Shown: piece after piece, positions 52,703 to 63,650 of the stretch
How the letters are laid out: each line of letters begins with the position of its first letter
Position numbering within the stretch: position 1 is the stretch's first letter
From: Lysobacteraceae bacterium
GTDB lineage: Bacteria; Bdellovibrionota; UBA1018; JAGTJX01
Reading direction: 5' to 3'
Assembly (NCBI GenBank): GCA_023657465.1
Contig: JAGTJX010000003.1
Span: 247,889 to 311,888 of the forward strand
Length of the DNA: 64,000 nucleotides
Notes under the pieces: generated by a model
Told to the model about the DNA's origin: nothing
Database searches by the model: none
Seen by the model: only the letters and a program-made list of their open reading frames with translations
Made by a program: the position numbers and the translations under genes

Positions 52703-55700
52703 ATGGGAACGGGATTTAACTCAAAGCTATCCAAACAGTTTGTCTCGGCCTTAGTGCTGTGCACAGCTTTGTTCTCCACTTCCTGTTCGATGCAGTTCTT
52801 CCGCAATAAATTCAAAGATGTTGCAAAAATCTCACTGAAGAATCCTAAGACGACTGTGCTCGTGGGAACCTCATACACAATTGATATTGCAGGAGGAACG
52901 AAGCCGTTTACTTACAAACTCATTTCTGGTGGCGGAAGTCTTACTTCGTCTGGAGTGTACAAAGCTCCTGCTTCGATCACGACTCCTGATGCTGATGGCA
53001 CTGAACACATCGTGATCATGGTCACTGATAGCAAGGGCAAAACCGCGACGATCACGCTTTATGTGATGGATGCGTTTGTGATCAATGACAATGACGTCGA
53101 CTTGCTACCTGGAGATACGTTTTCGTTTAGTGCGATGGGTGGTCGTGCACCTTATACTTTTTCAATTCTCTCAGGTCTGGGATCGGTTGATCCTGTGACT
53201 GGACTCTTCACCTCCACTGGCGCTCAAGGTGTAACGTTTGTAAAAGTGACAGACGCTGATGGCAACACAGATCAAGCTATGATCAACGTGTTTTGGGTAT
53301 TAGATCCAACTGCAATCAACATCAATATTCCTGTGAACACCACCTACACAATTACACCAGCCACAGGTAAACCTGCGTTCAACTTTGCGATCACTGCAGG
53401 AATAGGTGTCGTCTCTCCAGCAACAGGCACAAACTCTACTTTCACGGCTCCTGCAGTTCCAGGTCTTACGGATGTGACAGTGACTGACGCTCTCGCTGCT
53501 ACTAAAGTCTATACGTTCAACGTTTATCAGCCACTCACCTATGTTCCTACCACTAAGAACGTACAAGTATCGTCAGGATTTCCGTTTGGTGTGTCAGGGG
53601 GTATTCCTCCTTACTCGCACATTGTGCAATCGGGTGCGGCTTCAGGTTCTATCATTGCAGGCACTGGAGCATTCACTGCGACTGCGACTCCTGGCACTGT
53701 TGTGATCCGAGTGACCGACAGTATTGCAAACACAGCAATTGCTACGATCAATGTTTATTCCCCTCTCACTATTAGCCCTACTTCGTTTTCACTCATGACC
53801 TCAACCACTCAGTCATTCTCAGGAGGTGGAGGTGTTCCTCCTTATGTCTATTCCGTATTTGCAGGTGGTGGATCAATTGACGCCGCAGGATTGTACACTG
53901 CTCCAGGTGTTCCTGGTGCTGCAACCGTAAGAGTCACTGATGCAGAGTTAAACACAGCGAATGCTTCAGTGACGATCACAGGCCTTCTTTATGTTCCTCC
54001 ACTCGTAGTGCTTGCTCCTACGAACACTTACAATATTGCGCCAACTGGCGGCCAGTCTCCTTACGCATTTGCATTCACTGCAGGCGCTGCTGGTGGAACA
54101 TTAGACACCCCAGGTCCTGCAGTGAGTTCCCTCTTCACAGCAGCACTACCTACAGGTACTCGCGATGTCACAGTCTCTGACTCATCGACTCCTACTGCGC
54201 AGACTGCAGTGATCCAGCTTCAAGTGAACGCAGCTTTAGGCATGAGCTGCTCACCGCTTACGATCACTACTGCTAATACTTCTACTTGTACTGCTTCTAA
54301 CGGAGTACCTGGCTACACATACTCTGTAGTAGGTGGCGCACCTAACGGTACAGTCACTATAGATGGAGTCTATACACCTCCAGCAACTCCTGGTACCTAC
54401 TCGGTTCGCGTAACAGATTCTTACGGCAACATTGTGAACGTTCCTATTACTGTGAATGCAGCAATTGCAATTGCTCCAGCATCAGCCACCATTCAAGTGG
54501 CTCAGAACCAAGTCGTCACAGTCTCTGGTGGTGTGAGTCCGTTTGTATTTTCTAAGCAATCAGGTCCAGGTGACACTTCAGTCACTACTCTCACTGCGAC
54601 CACAGCTCGTGGCGACGCAGGCATGACTCCTGGTACGCTTGTCATCAGAGTTACAGATGCTCTAGGTAACTGGGTTGATAGTACGATTGGTATCGGTACT
54701 CCTCCTGAAATTAGCGGAGCGCCCTCGACTCGTAACATTCATATGTCTCAAACCAACACCATCACTCCATCGGGAGGTGCTCCGTCGGTTAACGGATCAC
54801 TGAACTACTCGTACTCAATTGTTGCGGGTGGAGGATCACTCTCACTTGCTTCAGGAGCTTCTACTGTCTACACCGCTCCAGCAGGAGTGGGCTCAGCTAC
54901 AGTTCGCATAAGTGATGGTGTGGTCACTGCCTACGATATTGTTTATACGATCATTCCTAATCTCTCGATCTCACCCACAAGTATCACTCTCATGGTGAAT
55001 AATCCTACCACCTTCACCGCTAGTAACGTCGTGGGAACTGCTGCATTCTCAGTAGTAAGTGCTGGTGGTGGATCCATCGTGGGTGCAACGGGCGCTTACA
55101 CAGCTCCTGCTGCAGTACCGGGATCAAACCCTGCAACAATCCGAGTGACTGATAGTGGTCCACAGCAAGCAGATGCGACTGTCGACATTAAACCCCAGCT
55201 CACAGCTTCACCTGCTGCGTTTAATCTTCTCGTTACTCAAACACAAGTCATCACTCTTGCAGGTGGCTTGGAGCCTTATACCTTCGCATTCGTTGGAACT
55301 TCAGGATCGATCGCGCCTCAAGGTTTACAAGGCATGGGAGTGACTTCCACTACCTATACTGCTGGTGTCTCATCTGGATCTGGCACATTCACAGTGACTG
55401 ATGCGATTGGCAACTTCGTCAACGTTGCCATCAGCGTCGGTAACGTTCCACCTCCTACAGGATTCACAGTGACGGGAGCTACTCCGACCACAATCAATAC
55501 TTCTTGGAACGTGGTTGCTAGTGCTACAGGATACAAAGTCAGAGCTGACGGTGGTGGCTGGACTGACGTCGGTAACGTACTCACCTACAACTTCACAGCC
55601 CTTGCTTCAGGAAGTTTGCATACTCTTGAAGTTCTTGCTTACAACGCTGGTGGTGATGGTGGACCTGTCAGCCTCAATCAGAGAATCTGCGCAGTCGATT

Positions 55701-58700
55701 TCAGACTCAATGCTGGAGCATGTACCGCATGTAACATTGGAGAATTCTCCGCAGGTGGAATCGTGGCCAGCTGTACTGCATGTACAAACGCAGCTGGTAA
55801 TTATGTTTACACTGGACTCGGCGGTGGGATCGATAACTGTGCTTACGCATGTAACGCGGGATATGGATCATCTTCTTGTACTGCATGTTCTACTGGAGTC
55901 TATGACTCAGTCGGTGATGGACAAGAAGCTTGCGCTAACTGCTCTGCCTCTACTTATGCATCTGCTGGAGTGAACACTTCATGTACGAACTGCGATATCG
56001 GTACTTGGAGTGCCGCTGCAGCTGGATCATGCGGAGCATGTACGAACAACACGACTGGATTCTATTGGACCTCTAACGGTACTTCCGCTGTCACTTGTAC
56101 TAATACTGCTTGTACAAACGGAGCAGGAACATTCACTTACACCACTCACGGTGGAACCACGAATACTTGTACCTACGCATGTAACGCAGGATACGGATCC
56201 GCCGCATGTACTCAGTGTACTGCAGGAATGTATGACTCTGTAGGTGCTGGTCAAGAAGATTGTATCAACTGCCCTGCGACTACTTACTCCGCAGCAGCGG
56301 GAGCTACTTCGTGCGCATCTTGTCCTACCGGTACTTGGGCAGCAGCCGGATCTTCAACTTGCGGAGCTTGTACGAATACTACTGTAGGTAATTACTGGAC
56401 AGGTAACGGCGCTACTGCCGGTGGATGTGCAGATACTGCATGCACAAACAAACTGGGAACCTCTACTTACGATGGTCACGGTGGAACCACCAACACCTGC
56501 TCTTACTATTGTAACGATGGATACGGATCTGCTTCATGTACGGCTTGCGGTGGTGGAACGTATGACTCCGTAGGTGCAGGAATCGAAGCATGTAACAATT
56601 GCGGACCTGGTAATTCAACTTCTGGATCAGCTACTGCGACCGCTTGTACTGCCTGCGGTACTGGCACTTTCTCTAGTGGTGTTGCTAATCTAAACTGTTC
56701 TGCATGTACTGCAACACCAACAAACGGAACGACATTAACCTACTCAGTTTCTAGCGGACTCACTACTGACTCTTGCCCGATTGAAAGCGTGTCTTGTAAT
56801 AGTGGACACAGAGTTTCAGGCATCACTTGTCTACAGTGCGGAGTCGATAACTGGTACGGCGGTGGAACTGCGACGAGTTGTAATTTCTGCGGTAATGGTA
56901 ACTACACTGTATCTGCTACAGCATCTGCAGCTGTTCAATGTCTCTCATGCACGAACACTATTGCAGGTGCCTCTTCTGTCACTTACACAAGCTCAGGCGG
57001 CGGATCTGAAACAGGTTGTACAATTGGTTCTGGATCTTACTCATGTAATGGTGGATACGGATACGGAGGAGCAGCTCAGAGCTGTACTGCATGTACAGCT
57101 GGAAATGCTTCAGCAGGTGACACAAACACTTGCGCAACTTGCGTTCAAGGATACTCTGCTGCAACAGCAAGCTCATGTACCTCATGTGCTAACCCAGTCT
57201 TAGGAACTGCAGGAGCAGGCGCTACTTCACTCGTCTACACAGACGGTAACACGACTTCGACTTGTAATTTTACTTCATTCTCATGCCCTGCAAACTCTAC
57301 TTGGAATTCATCTCTCGTAGGCGGAATAGCAGCATGTAATTGTGATGCATTTTATTCTTGGGATGGTTTGGCTTGCGCACCTACTGCATGTCCTGCAGGG
57401 TTCTACGGAGCAGGTTGTACTGAATGTGCATCGGGTTACGGCGGAGGCGGATGTACTCAATGTACTGCGGGTACATATGACTCCACACCTAACTCTGGTA
57501 ACGATACATGTACTTCTGCATCTGCGGGTAATTATGTTGCCGGTGTTGGCGCTTCGTCTCAGACTCAATGCGCCGCTGGAACTTACCAAGGATCTACTGG
57601 TCAACCAAGCTGTACTCCTGCATCTGCGGGTCACTACGCTTCAGGCCTAGGCAATACTTCACAGACTCAATGTGCTGCTGGAACATATCAAGGATCTACT
57701 GGTCAATCAGACTGTACTCCTGCATCTGAGGGTTATTATGCTTCAGGTACGGGTAACACCACTCAGACAATCTGCGCTCCAGGCTCTTACCAAGGTTCTA
57801 CTGGTCAATCAGACTGTACTCCTGCATCTGCTGCATTCTACGCTGCGGGATCTGGTAACACCGCTCAGACTGCATGCCCTGTCGGATCTTACTCCACAGG
57901 TGGAGCATCAACTTGTAGTACTTGTACGAACACTACAGTGGGTAATTATTGGAACTCGAATGCGACTACTGAAGGCGGCTGCGGACTAACCGCTTGTACT
58001 GGCAAACTTGGGATCTCCTCATTCATCACTCACGGTGGAACCACTGATTCATGCGCTTATGCATGTGATAACGGTTACGGAACTTCATCATGTACACAGT
58101 GCGGAGCCGATACTCGTGACGGCACAGCGGGTGGACAAGAAGCTTGCGTGGCTTGTAGCGCTGGAGAGTTTTCTTTAGCAGGATCAACGAGCTGTACAAC
58201 ATGCACCAATCTTCCTACTAACTGCGCATCTGCTGTCTACTCTACAACCGGAGGAGGATCAAACAGCTGTAACTTTACTTCGATTACTCCTAACGGTGGA
58301 TACACTTGGAATGGAAACACAACTGCTGGTGGCGCTGCTTGTAACTTAGCTGATTGTGCTGCTGGCACAGGTTGGAACGGATCCGCTTGCGTCACTTGCG
58401 CAGAAGGTACCTATGATGCAACTCCTGGAACAGGCTTAGATGCATGTACTTCAGCTAGTGCGGGTTACTTTGTTTCAGGTACTGGAGCGACCTCTGAGAC
58501 TGCGTGTGCAGTGGGCACCTACTCTACTGGTGGAGCTTCAAGCTGTTCAGCTTGTACGAACACAACTAATGGTGAGTATTTCACTTCGAACGCAACGACT
58601 GCTGGCGGTTGCGGAGTGGCTTCATGTACTAATACTACTGCAACTGGAAGTTATTGGAATGGACATGGTGGTACTAACCCAGATGGATGTAGCACCACAG

Positions 58701-59797
58701 GATGTACGAATAAGCTAGGCACTTCGTCTTATATTGGGAATGGTGGAGCCTCTAACTCATGCCCATATGAATGTGACGCTGGTAACGGAGGAGCAGACTG
58801 TACGATTTGTCCTGCTGGATGGTTTGACGCTACACCAGGAGGAACAGAAGCTTGCGAACCATGTAATCCAGGCACTTACAATACAAGTGCTGGTAACGAC
58901 TTCTGTAACGATGCATGGCCAGGAGCTTATTGTCCTGGTTCAGGAAATACAACAGTCACCAACTGTCCTAACGGAACGTATTCATCAATAATGGGTGCAT
59001 CATCTTGCCTATCATGCACAAATACTACACCTGGTAGATATTGGACTTCACTCGCTGAATCAGATCCTACATGCGAAGACAGTGCATGTACAAATGCTCC
59101 AGCGAATGCTGATTACACTGGTCATGGTGGAACATCAGACTCCTGCAGTTGGGTTTGTAGCGCAGGATATTTTTGGAACGATGAAGATTGCTTACCAATG
59201 ATTACAACTACTACTACGACTATAAGCGGCGGTGGCTGCTTCACTGCTGAAACTGAGATCACTATGGCTGATGGATCTAAGAAGGCCATCAAAGACATCG
59301 TAAAAGGTGAAAAAGTTTTGTCTGCTGAAGGCAATGCTCAAGCTGTCGCAGAGACTTTTGTCCACAGTGATAACAAGTTTCTCTTTGCTATCAACGAAGG
59401 CAAGCACTTCATCACCGAAGGTCATCCTATCAAAACAAAAGATGGCTGGAAATCAATTAGTCCTAAGAAATCGATGGAAGAGAACCATAAGATCAGTGGT
59501 GATGTCGGCCAACTTAAAGTAGGCGATGTCATTCTTGCCGATTCAGGTGAAATCGAAGTCACCAAGATTCACAAAAAATCGAGCAACGTCAAAGTGTATA
59601 ACTTAGAAGTTGAGAACGACCACTCGTACAGAGCGAATGGTATCTTCGTGCATAACAAAGTAATACTTCCCTGTGATTGCTCTACTTGGGGTTGGGCTGG
59701 AGGAACCTGCATCTCAGATGGCTGTGGACCTTCGATTCCTTCGTCTCAATTTTGTGACGGATGTCATCTAACCTGGGAGTGCGGAGCTTGCCAATAA
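52703..59797 (+). CDS. Giant surface lipoprotein: Ig-like repeats, FN3, Cys-rich repeats, C-terminal Hint domain
   Basis: 2364 residues. Residues 1-28 are a lipoprotein-type signal (ALFSTSC, relaxed lipobox). Residues about 40-915 hold roughly 11 Ig-like units of 75-85 residues, each with a VTD motif and Gly-Pro-Tyr strand. Residues 916-1000 resemble FN3 ([17 protein letters not shown]). Residues about 1005-2165 are Cys-rich, like GCC2/GCC3 or ephrin-receptor-type repeats. A Thr linker leads to a Hint domain, 2179-2318: [10 protein letters not shown] at the start, TEGHPI (TxxH) and FVHN at the end, followed by Lys instead of a nucleophile. A 46-residue Cys-rich tail ([12 protein letters not shown]) follows. 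Likely a lipid-anchored adhesin able to self-cleave; substrate unknown. Confidence 0.85.
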   Translation: MGTGFNSKLSKQFVSALVLCTALFSTSCSMQFFRNKFKDVAKISLKNPKTTVLVGTSYTIDIAGGTKPFTYKLISGGGSLTSSGVYKAPASITTPDADGTEHIVIMVTDSKGKTATITLYVMDAFVINDNDVDLLPGDTFSFSAMGGRAPYTFSILSGLGSVDPVTGLFTSTGAQGVTFVKVTDADGNTDQAMINVFWVLDPTAININIPVNTTYTITPATGKPAFNFAITAGIGVVSPATGTNSTFTAPAVPGLTDVTVTDALAATKVYTFNVYQPLTYVPTTKNVQVSSGFPFGVSGGIPPYSHIVQSGAASGSIIAGTGAFTATATPGTVVIRVTDSIANTAIATINVYSPLTISPTSFSLMTSTTQSFSGGGGVPPYVYSVFAGGGSIDAAGLYTAPGVPGAATVRVTDAELNTANASVTITGLLYVPPLVVLAPTNTYNIAPTGGQSPYAFAFTAGAAGGTLDTPGPAVSSLFTAALPTGTRDVTVSDSSTPTAQTAVIQLQVNAALGMSCSPLTITTANTSTCTASNGVPGYTYSVVGGAPNGTVTIDGVYTPPATPGTYSVRVTDSYGNIVNVPITVNAAIAIAPASATIQVAQNQVVTVSGGVSPFVFSKQSGPGDTSVTTLTATTARGDAGMTPGTLVIRVTDALGNWVDSTIGIGTPPEISGAPSTRNIHMSQTNTITPSGGAPSVNGSLNYSYSIVAGGGSLSLASGASTVYTAPAGVGSATVRISDGVVTAYDIVYTIIPNLSISPTSITLMVNNPTTFTASNVVGTAAFSVVSAGGGSIVGATGAYTAPAAVPGSNPATIRVTDSGPQQADATVDIKPQLTASPAAFNLLVTQTQVITLAGGLEPYTFAFVGTSGSIAPQGLQGMGVTSTTYTAGVSSGSGTFTVTDAIGNFVNVAISVGNVPPPTGFTVTGATPTTINTSWNVVASATGYKVRADGGGWTDVGNVLTYNFTALASGSLHTLEVLAYNAGGDGGPVSLNQRICAVDFRLNAGACTACNIGEFSAGGIVASCTACTNAAGNYVYTGLGGGIDNCAYACNAGYGSSSCTACSTGVYDSVGDGQEACANCSASTYASAGVNTSCTNCDIGTWSAAAAGSCGACTNNTTGFYWTSNGTSAVTCTNTACTNGAGTFTYTTHGGTTNTCTYACNAGYGSAACTQCTAGMYDSVGAGQEDCINCPATTYSAAAGATSCASCPTGTWAAAGSSTCGACTNTTVGNYWTGNGATAGGCADTACTNKLGTSTYDGHGGTTNTCSYYCNDGYGSASCTACGGGTYDSVGAGIEACNNCGPGNSTSGSATATACTACGTGTFSSGVANLNCSACTATPTNGTTLTYSVSSGLTTDSCPIESVSCNSGHRVSGITCLQCGVDNWYGGGTATSCNFCGNGNYTVSATASAAVQCLSCTNTIAGASSVTYTSSGGGSETGCTIGSGSYSCNGGYGYGGAAQSCTACTAGNASAGDTNTCATCVQGYSAATASSCTSCANPVLGTAGAGATSLVYTDGNTTSTCNFTSFSCPANSTWNSSLVGGIAACNCDAFYSWDGLACAPTACPAGFYGAGCTECASGYGGGGCTQCTAGTYDSTPNSGNDTCTSASAGNYVAGVGASSQTQCAAGTYQGSTGQPSCTPASAGHYASGLGNTSQTQCAAGTYQGSTGQSDCTPASEGYYASGTGNTTQTICAPGSYQGSTGQSDCTPASAAFYAAGSGNTAQTACPVGSYSTGGASTCSTCTNTTVGNYWNSNATTEGGCGLTACTGKLGISSFITHGGTTDSCAYACDNGYGTSSCTQCGADTRDGTAGGQEACVACSAGEFSLAGSTSCTTCTNLPTNCASAVYSTTGGGSNSCNFTSITPNGGYTWNGNTTAGGAACNLADCAAGTGWNGSACVTCAEGTYDATPGTGLDACTSASAGYFVSGTGATSETACAVGTYSTGGASSCSACTNTTNGEYFTSNATTAGGCGVASCTNTTATGSYWNGHGGTNPDGCSTTGCTNKLGTSSYIGNGGASNSCPYECDAGNGGADCTICPAGWFDATPGGTEACEPCNPGTYNTSAGNDFCNDAWPGAYCPGSGNTTVTNCPNGTYSSIMGASSCLSCTNTTPGRYWTSLAESDPTCEDSACTNAPANADYTGHGGTSDSCSWVCSAGYFWNDEDCLPMITTTTTTISGGGCFTAETEITMADGSKKAIKDIVKGEKVLSAEGNAQAVAETFVHSDNKFLFAINEGKHFITEGHPIKTKDGWKSISPKKSMEENHKISGDVGQLKVGDVILADSGEIEVTKIHKKSSNVKVYNLEVENDHSYRANGIFVHNKVILPCDCSTWGWAGGTCISDGCGPSIPSSQFCDGCHLTWECGACQ
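55838..56620 (+). repeat. 330-bp tandem repeats in the Cys-rich region
   Basis: Units start at TGT 55838, TGT 56168 and TGC 56498, exactly 330 bp (110 codons) apart, with two full copies and part of a third. Each unit carries [24 protein letters not shown], and HGGTTNT. Exact spacing with moderate divergence points to past tandem duplication, and the array could change length by recombination. Confidence 0.75.
57569..57874 (+). repeat. 102-bp tandem repeats encoding 34-residue units
   Basis: Three full units start at 57569, 57671 and 57773, with partial copies at both ends. The consensus product includes [19 protein letters not shown] and GNTSQTQ. Codons are conserved enough to align at DNA level. 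This is the youngest looking array of the gene and a likely site of length variation between strains. Confidence 0.8.
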
Positions 59798-59896
59798 TTG
59801 ATACTTGTCTGTTTGAGAGAAGAGCTCGATCTGAGCCAATATCTGATTCGCGAACGAAGAAGACATCACGTAGCTTGGGTAACCAGTTCCGCAACC
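59796..59896 (-). repeat. 101-bp near-exact copy of internal ahcY segment
   Basis: Bases 59796-59896 match 61401-61501 of ahcY in the same orientation with only three differences (97 percent identity). The copy begins at the stop codon of the giant gene and ends shortly before the ATPase gene region. It encodes no intact product. It is a relic of duplication or recombination, so the 1.5 kb between the copies, holding the ATPase, may have been inserted or moved together with it. Confidence 0.9.
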
Positions 59897-59978
59897 ACCC
59901 TTTAATTCAAGGCAATAGCGTTACACACTCTTCAGATTGAATTACAACTTCTGTACCTGGTAAGTACATATTTATTAG

Positions 59979-61157
59979 ATGAATATACCCCTGAAACGTA
60001 CAGTCGGATATCCAGTAAATGAAAATTTTTTTCTGTTTGGGCCCAGAGGCACTGGCAAATCATCTTGGCTCGCAGCTCAATTCCCACAGTCACAAACGTT
60101 AGACCTGTTGGATAGCGACCTTCAAATCAAACTCATGGCTAAGCCTTCATTATTGGAATCTCTCATAGAGAAAGGATCAGGGACTCCTCATCAACCCATC
60201 ATCATTGATGAAGTTCAGAAAATTCCCTCACTATTAGACGAAGTCCATAGACTGATTGAGAAGAAAAAAAAATATTTTATTCTGACTGGTTCTAGCGCAA
60301 GAAAACTCAAGCGCGAGGGGACTAATCTCCTGGGTGGTAGAGCCATCACTTGCTCCATGAATCCATTCTCTTCGTTAGAGCTGGGTAATCAATTCGATTT
60401 TAGTCGCGCTTTAAAATCAGGTCTACTCCCTAAAGCTTACTTAGGAAAACAACATGAATCTTATCTCGCTTCTTATGTCACAACCTACCTGAAAGAAGAA
60501 GTACAACAAGAAGGACTAGTACGCAGTCTAGAAGGGTTTACGAGATTTCTGCAAACGGCTTCGTTCTCACAAGGATCTCTATTGAACAAAGTCAAAGTTG
60601 CAGAAGAATCCTCGATAGGTAGGAGAGCTGCTGAAGGATACTTTGAAATTCTAAAGGACTTATTACTCTCGATTGAACTTCCCGTATTCACTAAACGTGC
60701 AAATAGAAAAATGGTAAAGCATAGTAAGTTCTACTTTTTTGATACAGGCGTTTTTAGACAACTGAGACCTAGAGGACCACTAGATTCAGACGCAGAAATC
60801 AATGGAGCTGCTTTTGAGACATTAATCCTCCAAGATCTTAAAGCAATGAATGATTCTGCCAGACACGGGACTAAACAATCCGAAGCATGGAATGCAGACA
60901 TTTACTTCTGGCAACCCTCTCAAAAGAAGGAGGTCGACTTCGTATTATACGGTCCTAAAATTTTTACTGCAATTGAAGTCAAAGCAACATCCAGGCTCAG
61001 AAAAGAAGATTTTAGTGGACTCAATCAATTCCATGAAGATTACCCAGAAGCCAAACGCATTCTTATTTATACCGGCAATAAAAGCGAAAACCATGAAGGG
61101 ATATCCATCATCACTGCTAAAGATTGGTTCAGCCTACCTCTGCACAAGAGACTTTAA
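59979..61157 (+). CDS. AAA_14/DUF4143-family ATPase
   Basis: 392 residues. Walker A FGPRGTGKSSW, Walker B PIIIDEVQKIPSLLDEVH, and FILTGSSARKLKREGTNLLGGRA (sensor) are typical. The C-terminal domain shows KKEVDFVLYGPKIFTAIEVKAT, the nuclease-like DUF4143 core. Such genes are mobile and abundant in many bacteria; their role is unclear (possible defence or DNA-processing). Directly follows a duplicated ahcY fragment. Independent promoter; 81 bases downstream of the copied fragment. Confidence 0.85.
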   Translation: MNIPLKRTVGYPVNENFFLFGPRGTGKSSWLAAQFPQSQTLDLLDSDLQIKLMAKPSLLESLIEKGSGTPHQPIIIDEVQKIPSLLDEVHRLIEKKKKYFILTGSSARKLKREGTNLLGGRAITCSMNPFSSLELGNQFDFSRALKSGLLPKAYLGKQHESYLASYVTTYLKEEVQQEGLVRSLEGFTRFLQTASFSQGSLLNKVKVAEESSIGRRAAEGYFEILKDLLLSIELPVFTKRANRKMVKHSKFYFFDTGVFRQLRPRGPLDSDAEINGAAFETLILQDLKAMNDSARHGTKQSEAWNADIYFWQPSQKKEVDFVLYGPKIFTAIEVKATSRLRKEDFSGLNQFHEDYPEAKRILIYTGNKSENHEGISIITAKDWFSLPLHKRL

Positions 61158-61185
61158 AGGCAGTTAAAGCCTTGGATTCAATAAC

Positions 61186-61215
61186 AAAAAAAGCCCCTGG
61201 TCATCGACCAGAGGC
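61186..61215 (-). terminator. Rho-independent terminator of ahcY
   Basis: On the minus strand, GCCTCTGGTC pairs with GACCAGGGGC (61193-61215) with a short loop and one mismatch, followed by seven T (61186-61192). It lies 28 bases after the ahcY stop. Also near the end of the convergent ATPase gene. Confidence 0.9.
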
Positions 61216-61243
61216 CCTCTCAAATTTAAAATGAAACTACAAA

Positions 61244-62641
61244 TTAATATCTATAGTGATCGGACTTGTATGGTCCTGCTTGATCCACGCCAATGTACTT
61301 GGCTTGATCAGGACGGAGCACAGTGAGTTCTGCATTGAGCTTCTTGAGCTGCAATCTCGCTACTTTCTCATCCAAGTGCTTAGGCAATGTGTATACGCCT
61401 AATTGATACTTGTCTGTTTGAGAGAAGAGCTCGATCTGAGCCAATGTCTGATTCGCGAACGATGAAGACATCACGTAGCTTGGGTGACCAGTTCCGCAAC
61501 CTAGGTTCACGAGACGGCCTTTAGCCAAGATGATGATGCGTTTTCCGTCTGGGAAAATCACGTGATCGACTTGTGGCTTGATCTCTTCCCACTTGTATTC
61601 TTCGAGTGAAGCGATATCGATTTCGTTGTCGAAGTGTCCGATGTTACAGACGATCGCTTGGTCTTTCATCGCGCGCATGTGTTCAAACGTGATGACGTTG
61701 AAGTTACCAGTCGCTGTTACGAAAATATCTGCGTGCTTAGCAGCGTAATCGAGAGTCACTACTCGGTAGCCTTCCATCGCTGCTTGAAGAGCGCAGATAG
61801 GATCTACTTCTGTAACCCAGACTTGAGCTGAGAGAGCGCGGAGAGCTTGAGCAGAACCCTTACCTACATCGCCGTATCCCGCAACCACTGCTACTTTACC
61901 TGCGATCATCACGTCAGTTGCGCGTTTGATTGCGTCGACGAGAGATTCACGGCAGCCGTAGAGGTTGTCGAATTTGGATTTGGTGACAGAGTCATTGACG
62001 TTGATTGCTGGGAACTTGAGTTCGCCTCTGGCATGCATCTGAATGAGACGGTGAACGCCTGTAGTGGTTTCTTCAGTCACACCTTTGATCGCTGCTAGAC
62101 GTGTGGAGTACCAAGTCTTGTCTTGAGAGATTTTCTTTTTAATCGCTGAGTACAATACTTTTTCTTCTTCGCTCGTTGGCTCAGAGACGACTTTCAAGTC
62201 CTTCTCTGCACGTGCTCCCAAGTGAAGGAGAAGAGTTGCATCTCCACCGTCATCAAGAATCATGTTCGCATGCTTAGCTGATGGCCATTCGAAGATTTGA
62301 TGAGTGTATTCCCAATACTGCTCAAGAGTTTCGCCTTTGAATGCGAACACTGGAACGCCTACTGCTGCGATTGCTGCTGCTGCGTGGTCTTGGGTTGAGA
62401 AAATATTGCAAGAAGCCCAACGAACATCAGCGCCTAAGGCCTGAAGGGTTTCGATGAGAACTGCGGTTTGAATCGTCATATGGAGAGATCCAGCAATGCG
62501 CGCACCTTTGAGAGGTTGCGTACGTGCGAATTCTTCACGGATTGCCATTAAGCCTGGCATTTCGGTTTCTGCGATTTTGATTTCTTTACGTCCCCAAGCT
62601 GCGAGATTGATATCTGCTACGTGGTAGTCTTTGTTTGACAT
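61244..62641 (-). CDS. ahcY: Adenosylhomocysteinase
   Basis: 465 residues from ATG 62641 ([21 protein letters not shown]). NAD-binding loop [16 protein letters not shown], active-site segments ([26 protein letters not shown]), and the C-terminal YKSDHYRY essential for the tetramer are present. Hydrolyses S-adenosylhomocysteine to adenosine and homocysteine. An in-frame extension to 62785 is rejected because it runs through the SAH riboswitch. Shine-Dalgarno is weak. Confidence 0.95.
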   Translation of the reverse strand: MSNKDYHVADINLAAWGRKEIKIAETEMPGLMAIREEFARTQPLKGARIAGSLHMTIQTAVLIETLQALGADVRWASCNIFSTQDHAAAAIAAVGVPVFAFKGETLEQYWEYTHQIFEWPSAKHANMILDDGGDATLLLHLGARAEKDLKVVSEPTSEEEKVLYSAIKKKISQDKTWYSTRLAAIKGVTEETTTGVHRLIQMHARGELKFPAINVNDSVTKSKFDNLYGCRESLVDAIKRATDVMIAGKVAVVAGYGDVGKGSAQALRALSAQVWVTEVDPICALQAAMEGYRVVTLDYAAKHADIFVTATGNFNVITFEHMRAMKDQAIVCNIGHFDNEIDIASLEEYKWEEIKPQVDHVIFPDGKRIIILAKGRLVNLGCGTGHPSYVMSSSFANQTLAQIELFSQTDKYQLGVYTLPKHLDEKVARLQLKKLNAELTVLRPDQAKYIGVDQAGPYKSDHYRY

Positions 62642-62675
62642 GAGATTTGGCTCACTTTCTTCGTTTGTTTGAAGT

Positions 62676-62749
62676 TCAGTGAGCGTCGTTGTTTCAGATG
62701 AATCCAAGCCTAGGGCTCTTAAAAGGCCTCGCAACGCTCCTTGGATTCG
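62676..62749 (-). promoter_or_regulatory. SAH riboswitch
   Basis: Upstream of ahcY the minus strand has GAATCCAAG (62740-62748) pairing perfectly with CTTGGATTC (62700-62708), enclosing GGAGCGTTGCGA and GGCC, followed by AACGACGCTCAC (62679-62690). The block GAGCG pairs with CGCTC as the pseudoknot. This arrangement matches the SAH riboswitch consensus, found before ahcY in many proteobacteria, turning the gene on when SAH accumulates. The expression platform is about 35 bases to ATG 62641. Confidence 0.9.
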
Positions 62750-62876
62750 TTTCCTGGTTATAAACCAAGATAGGTTTTTTGCCATAGTTTTTTGCTCATC
62801 GAGTACTTTATTTGAGCTACTATGACATCTTTGCCTAAAACCTCAAACCTATACTTAAAGTTAGCCCCAACCAATG

Positions 62877-62950
62877 AAGTTCGCATTTTGCGACTTAAAG
62901 AACTGTTTCGTGAATGAAAGTGAGTTATAAGTCGCGAAAAACGACGTTCC
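62877..62950. repeat. Second pair of REP-like hairpins
   Basis: AAGTTCGCATTTTGCGACTT (62877-62896) and a second hairpin GTCG..CGAC near 62931-62950 are separated by GAACTGTTTCGTGAATGA, which resembles the spacer of the 33201-33276 pair (GAGCGGTTTCATTAACGA). Core TTCGC..GCGA is shared. The second hairpin overlaps the 3' end of the deaminase gene. Confidence 0.65.
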
Positions 62951-63650
62951 TTCCAGCGCAAGAACCAAATCTGCCTAAATCTTTTTCCAAGTAAACAGCC
63001 TTAATGCTCTCTCCGCTAGTCTCGATCATTGCAGCACATTGCCTACAAGGAGAGAGTGTCGTGATGAGAGTGGAACCCGCAGGCACTGCTTCACGATGCT
63101 GAAACCAATAACCCTGAAAGCATATAGTTTCTGCATGGAGCGTGCGATTAAGCGCATTCTGATTGAGAGCATAATTTAAAACTTGCCCATCAACTGAGAG
63201 CAGCATTGCACCCACCGCGCGATCGCGTGAATAAAGAGGGAGGCTTGATTGCTCTGAACGGTCTTTTAATTCTCTCAATAAAAAATTCATCGCTTGCGTC
63301 TCTGTGAAACTTACATTCTGATCGTCGAATGATGCTGAAGATTGAGGATCAAAAACAATTTCTTCATTCTGAAGAAGCTTCAACTTTTTCCACTCCGCCA
63401 TTGTCACTAAGCTCATCCGCTTGGCGCTCACCTTCACCATCTCTGGATCAAGCACGGGTACAATCTCAGTCGTATAAATTCTCTCACGTAGAATCTCACG
63501 CGCTCGTGAAGGATACTTCTCCCAGATCCCCTGCACGAGCTGGGTAACCGCACTCACAGGCTCAAAACGCGAAGAGCGCTGATACTGAGACCAGTACCAA
63601 CGCTCCTCAAACATTATTCCCGCGTGGGCTAAAATACCGCCCAACACCAT
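62925..63650 (-). CDS. Cytidine/adenosine deaminase-like protein (Bd3614-type)
   Basis: 241 residues. The C-terminal third has the deaminase zinc site: HAETICF and SPCRQCAAMI (HAE...PCxxC). The N-terminal 120 residues match no domain I know. The overall layout resembles the Bd3614-like family defined from Bdellovibrio. These may edit nucleic acids or be toxin-like; substrate unknown. Start overlaps the pckG stop by one base (TAATG), so it is translated from the same mRNA. Confidence 0.7.
   Translation of the reverse strand: MVLGGILAHAGIMFEERWYWSQYQRSSRFEPVSAVTQLVQGIWEKYPSRAREILRERIYTTEIVPVLDPEMVKVSAKRMSLVTMAEWKKLKLLQNEEIVFDPQSSASFDDQNVSFTETQAMNFLLRELKDRSEQSSLPLYSRDRAVGAMLLSVDGQVLNYALNQNALNRTLHAETICFQGYWFQHREAVPAGSTLITTLSPCRQCAAMIETSGESIKAVYLEKDLGRFGSCAGRNVVFRDL

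Noticed and set aside
52636..52878. Minus-strand frame over the promoter of the giant gene
   Set aside because: It is antisense to the giant gene's signal peptide and has no Shine-Dalgarno or homology.
59682..59894. Minus-strand frame over the giant gene's end
   Set aside because: It is a product of antisense sequence and the copied ahcY fragment, with no start signal or protein-like composition.
62642..62785. N-terminal 48-residue extension of AhcY
   Set aside because: The extension corresponds to the SAH riboswitch RNA; the enzyme family starts at [16 protein letters not shown].
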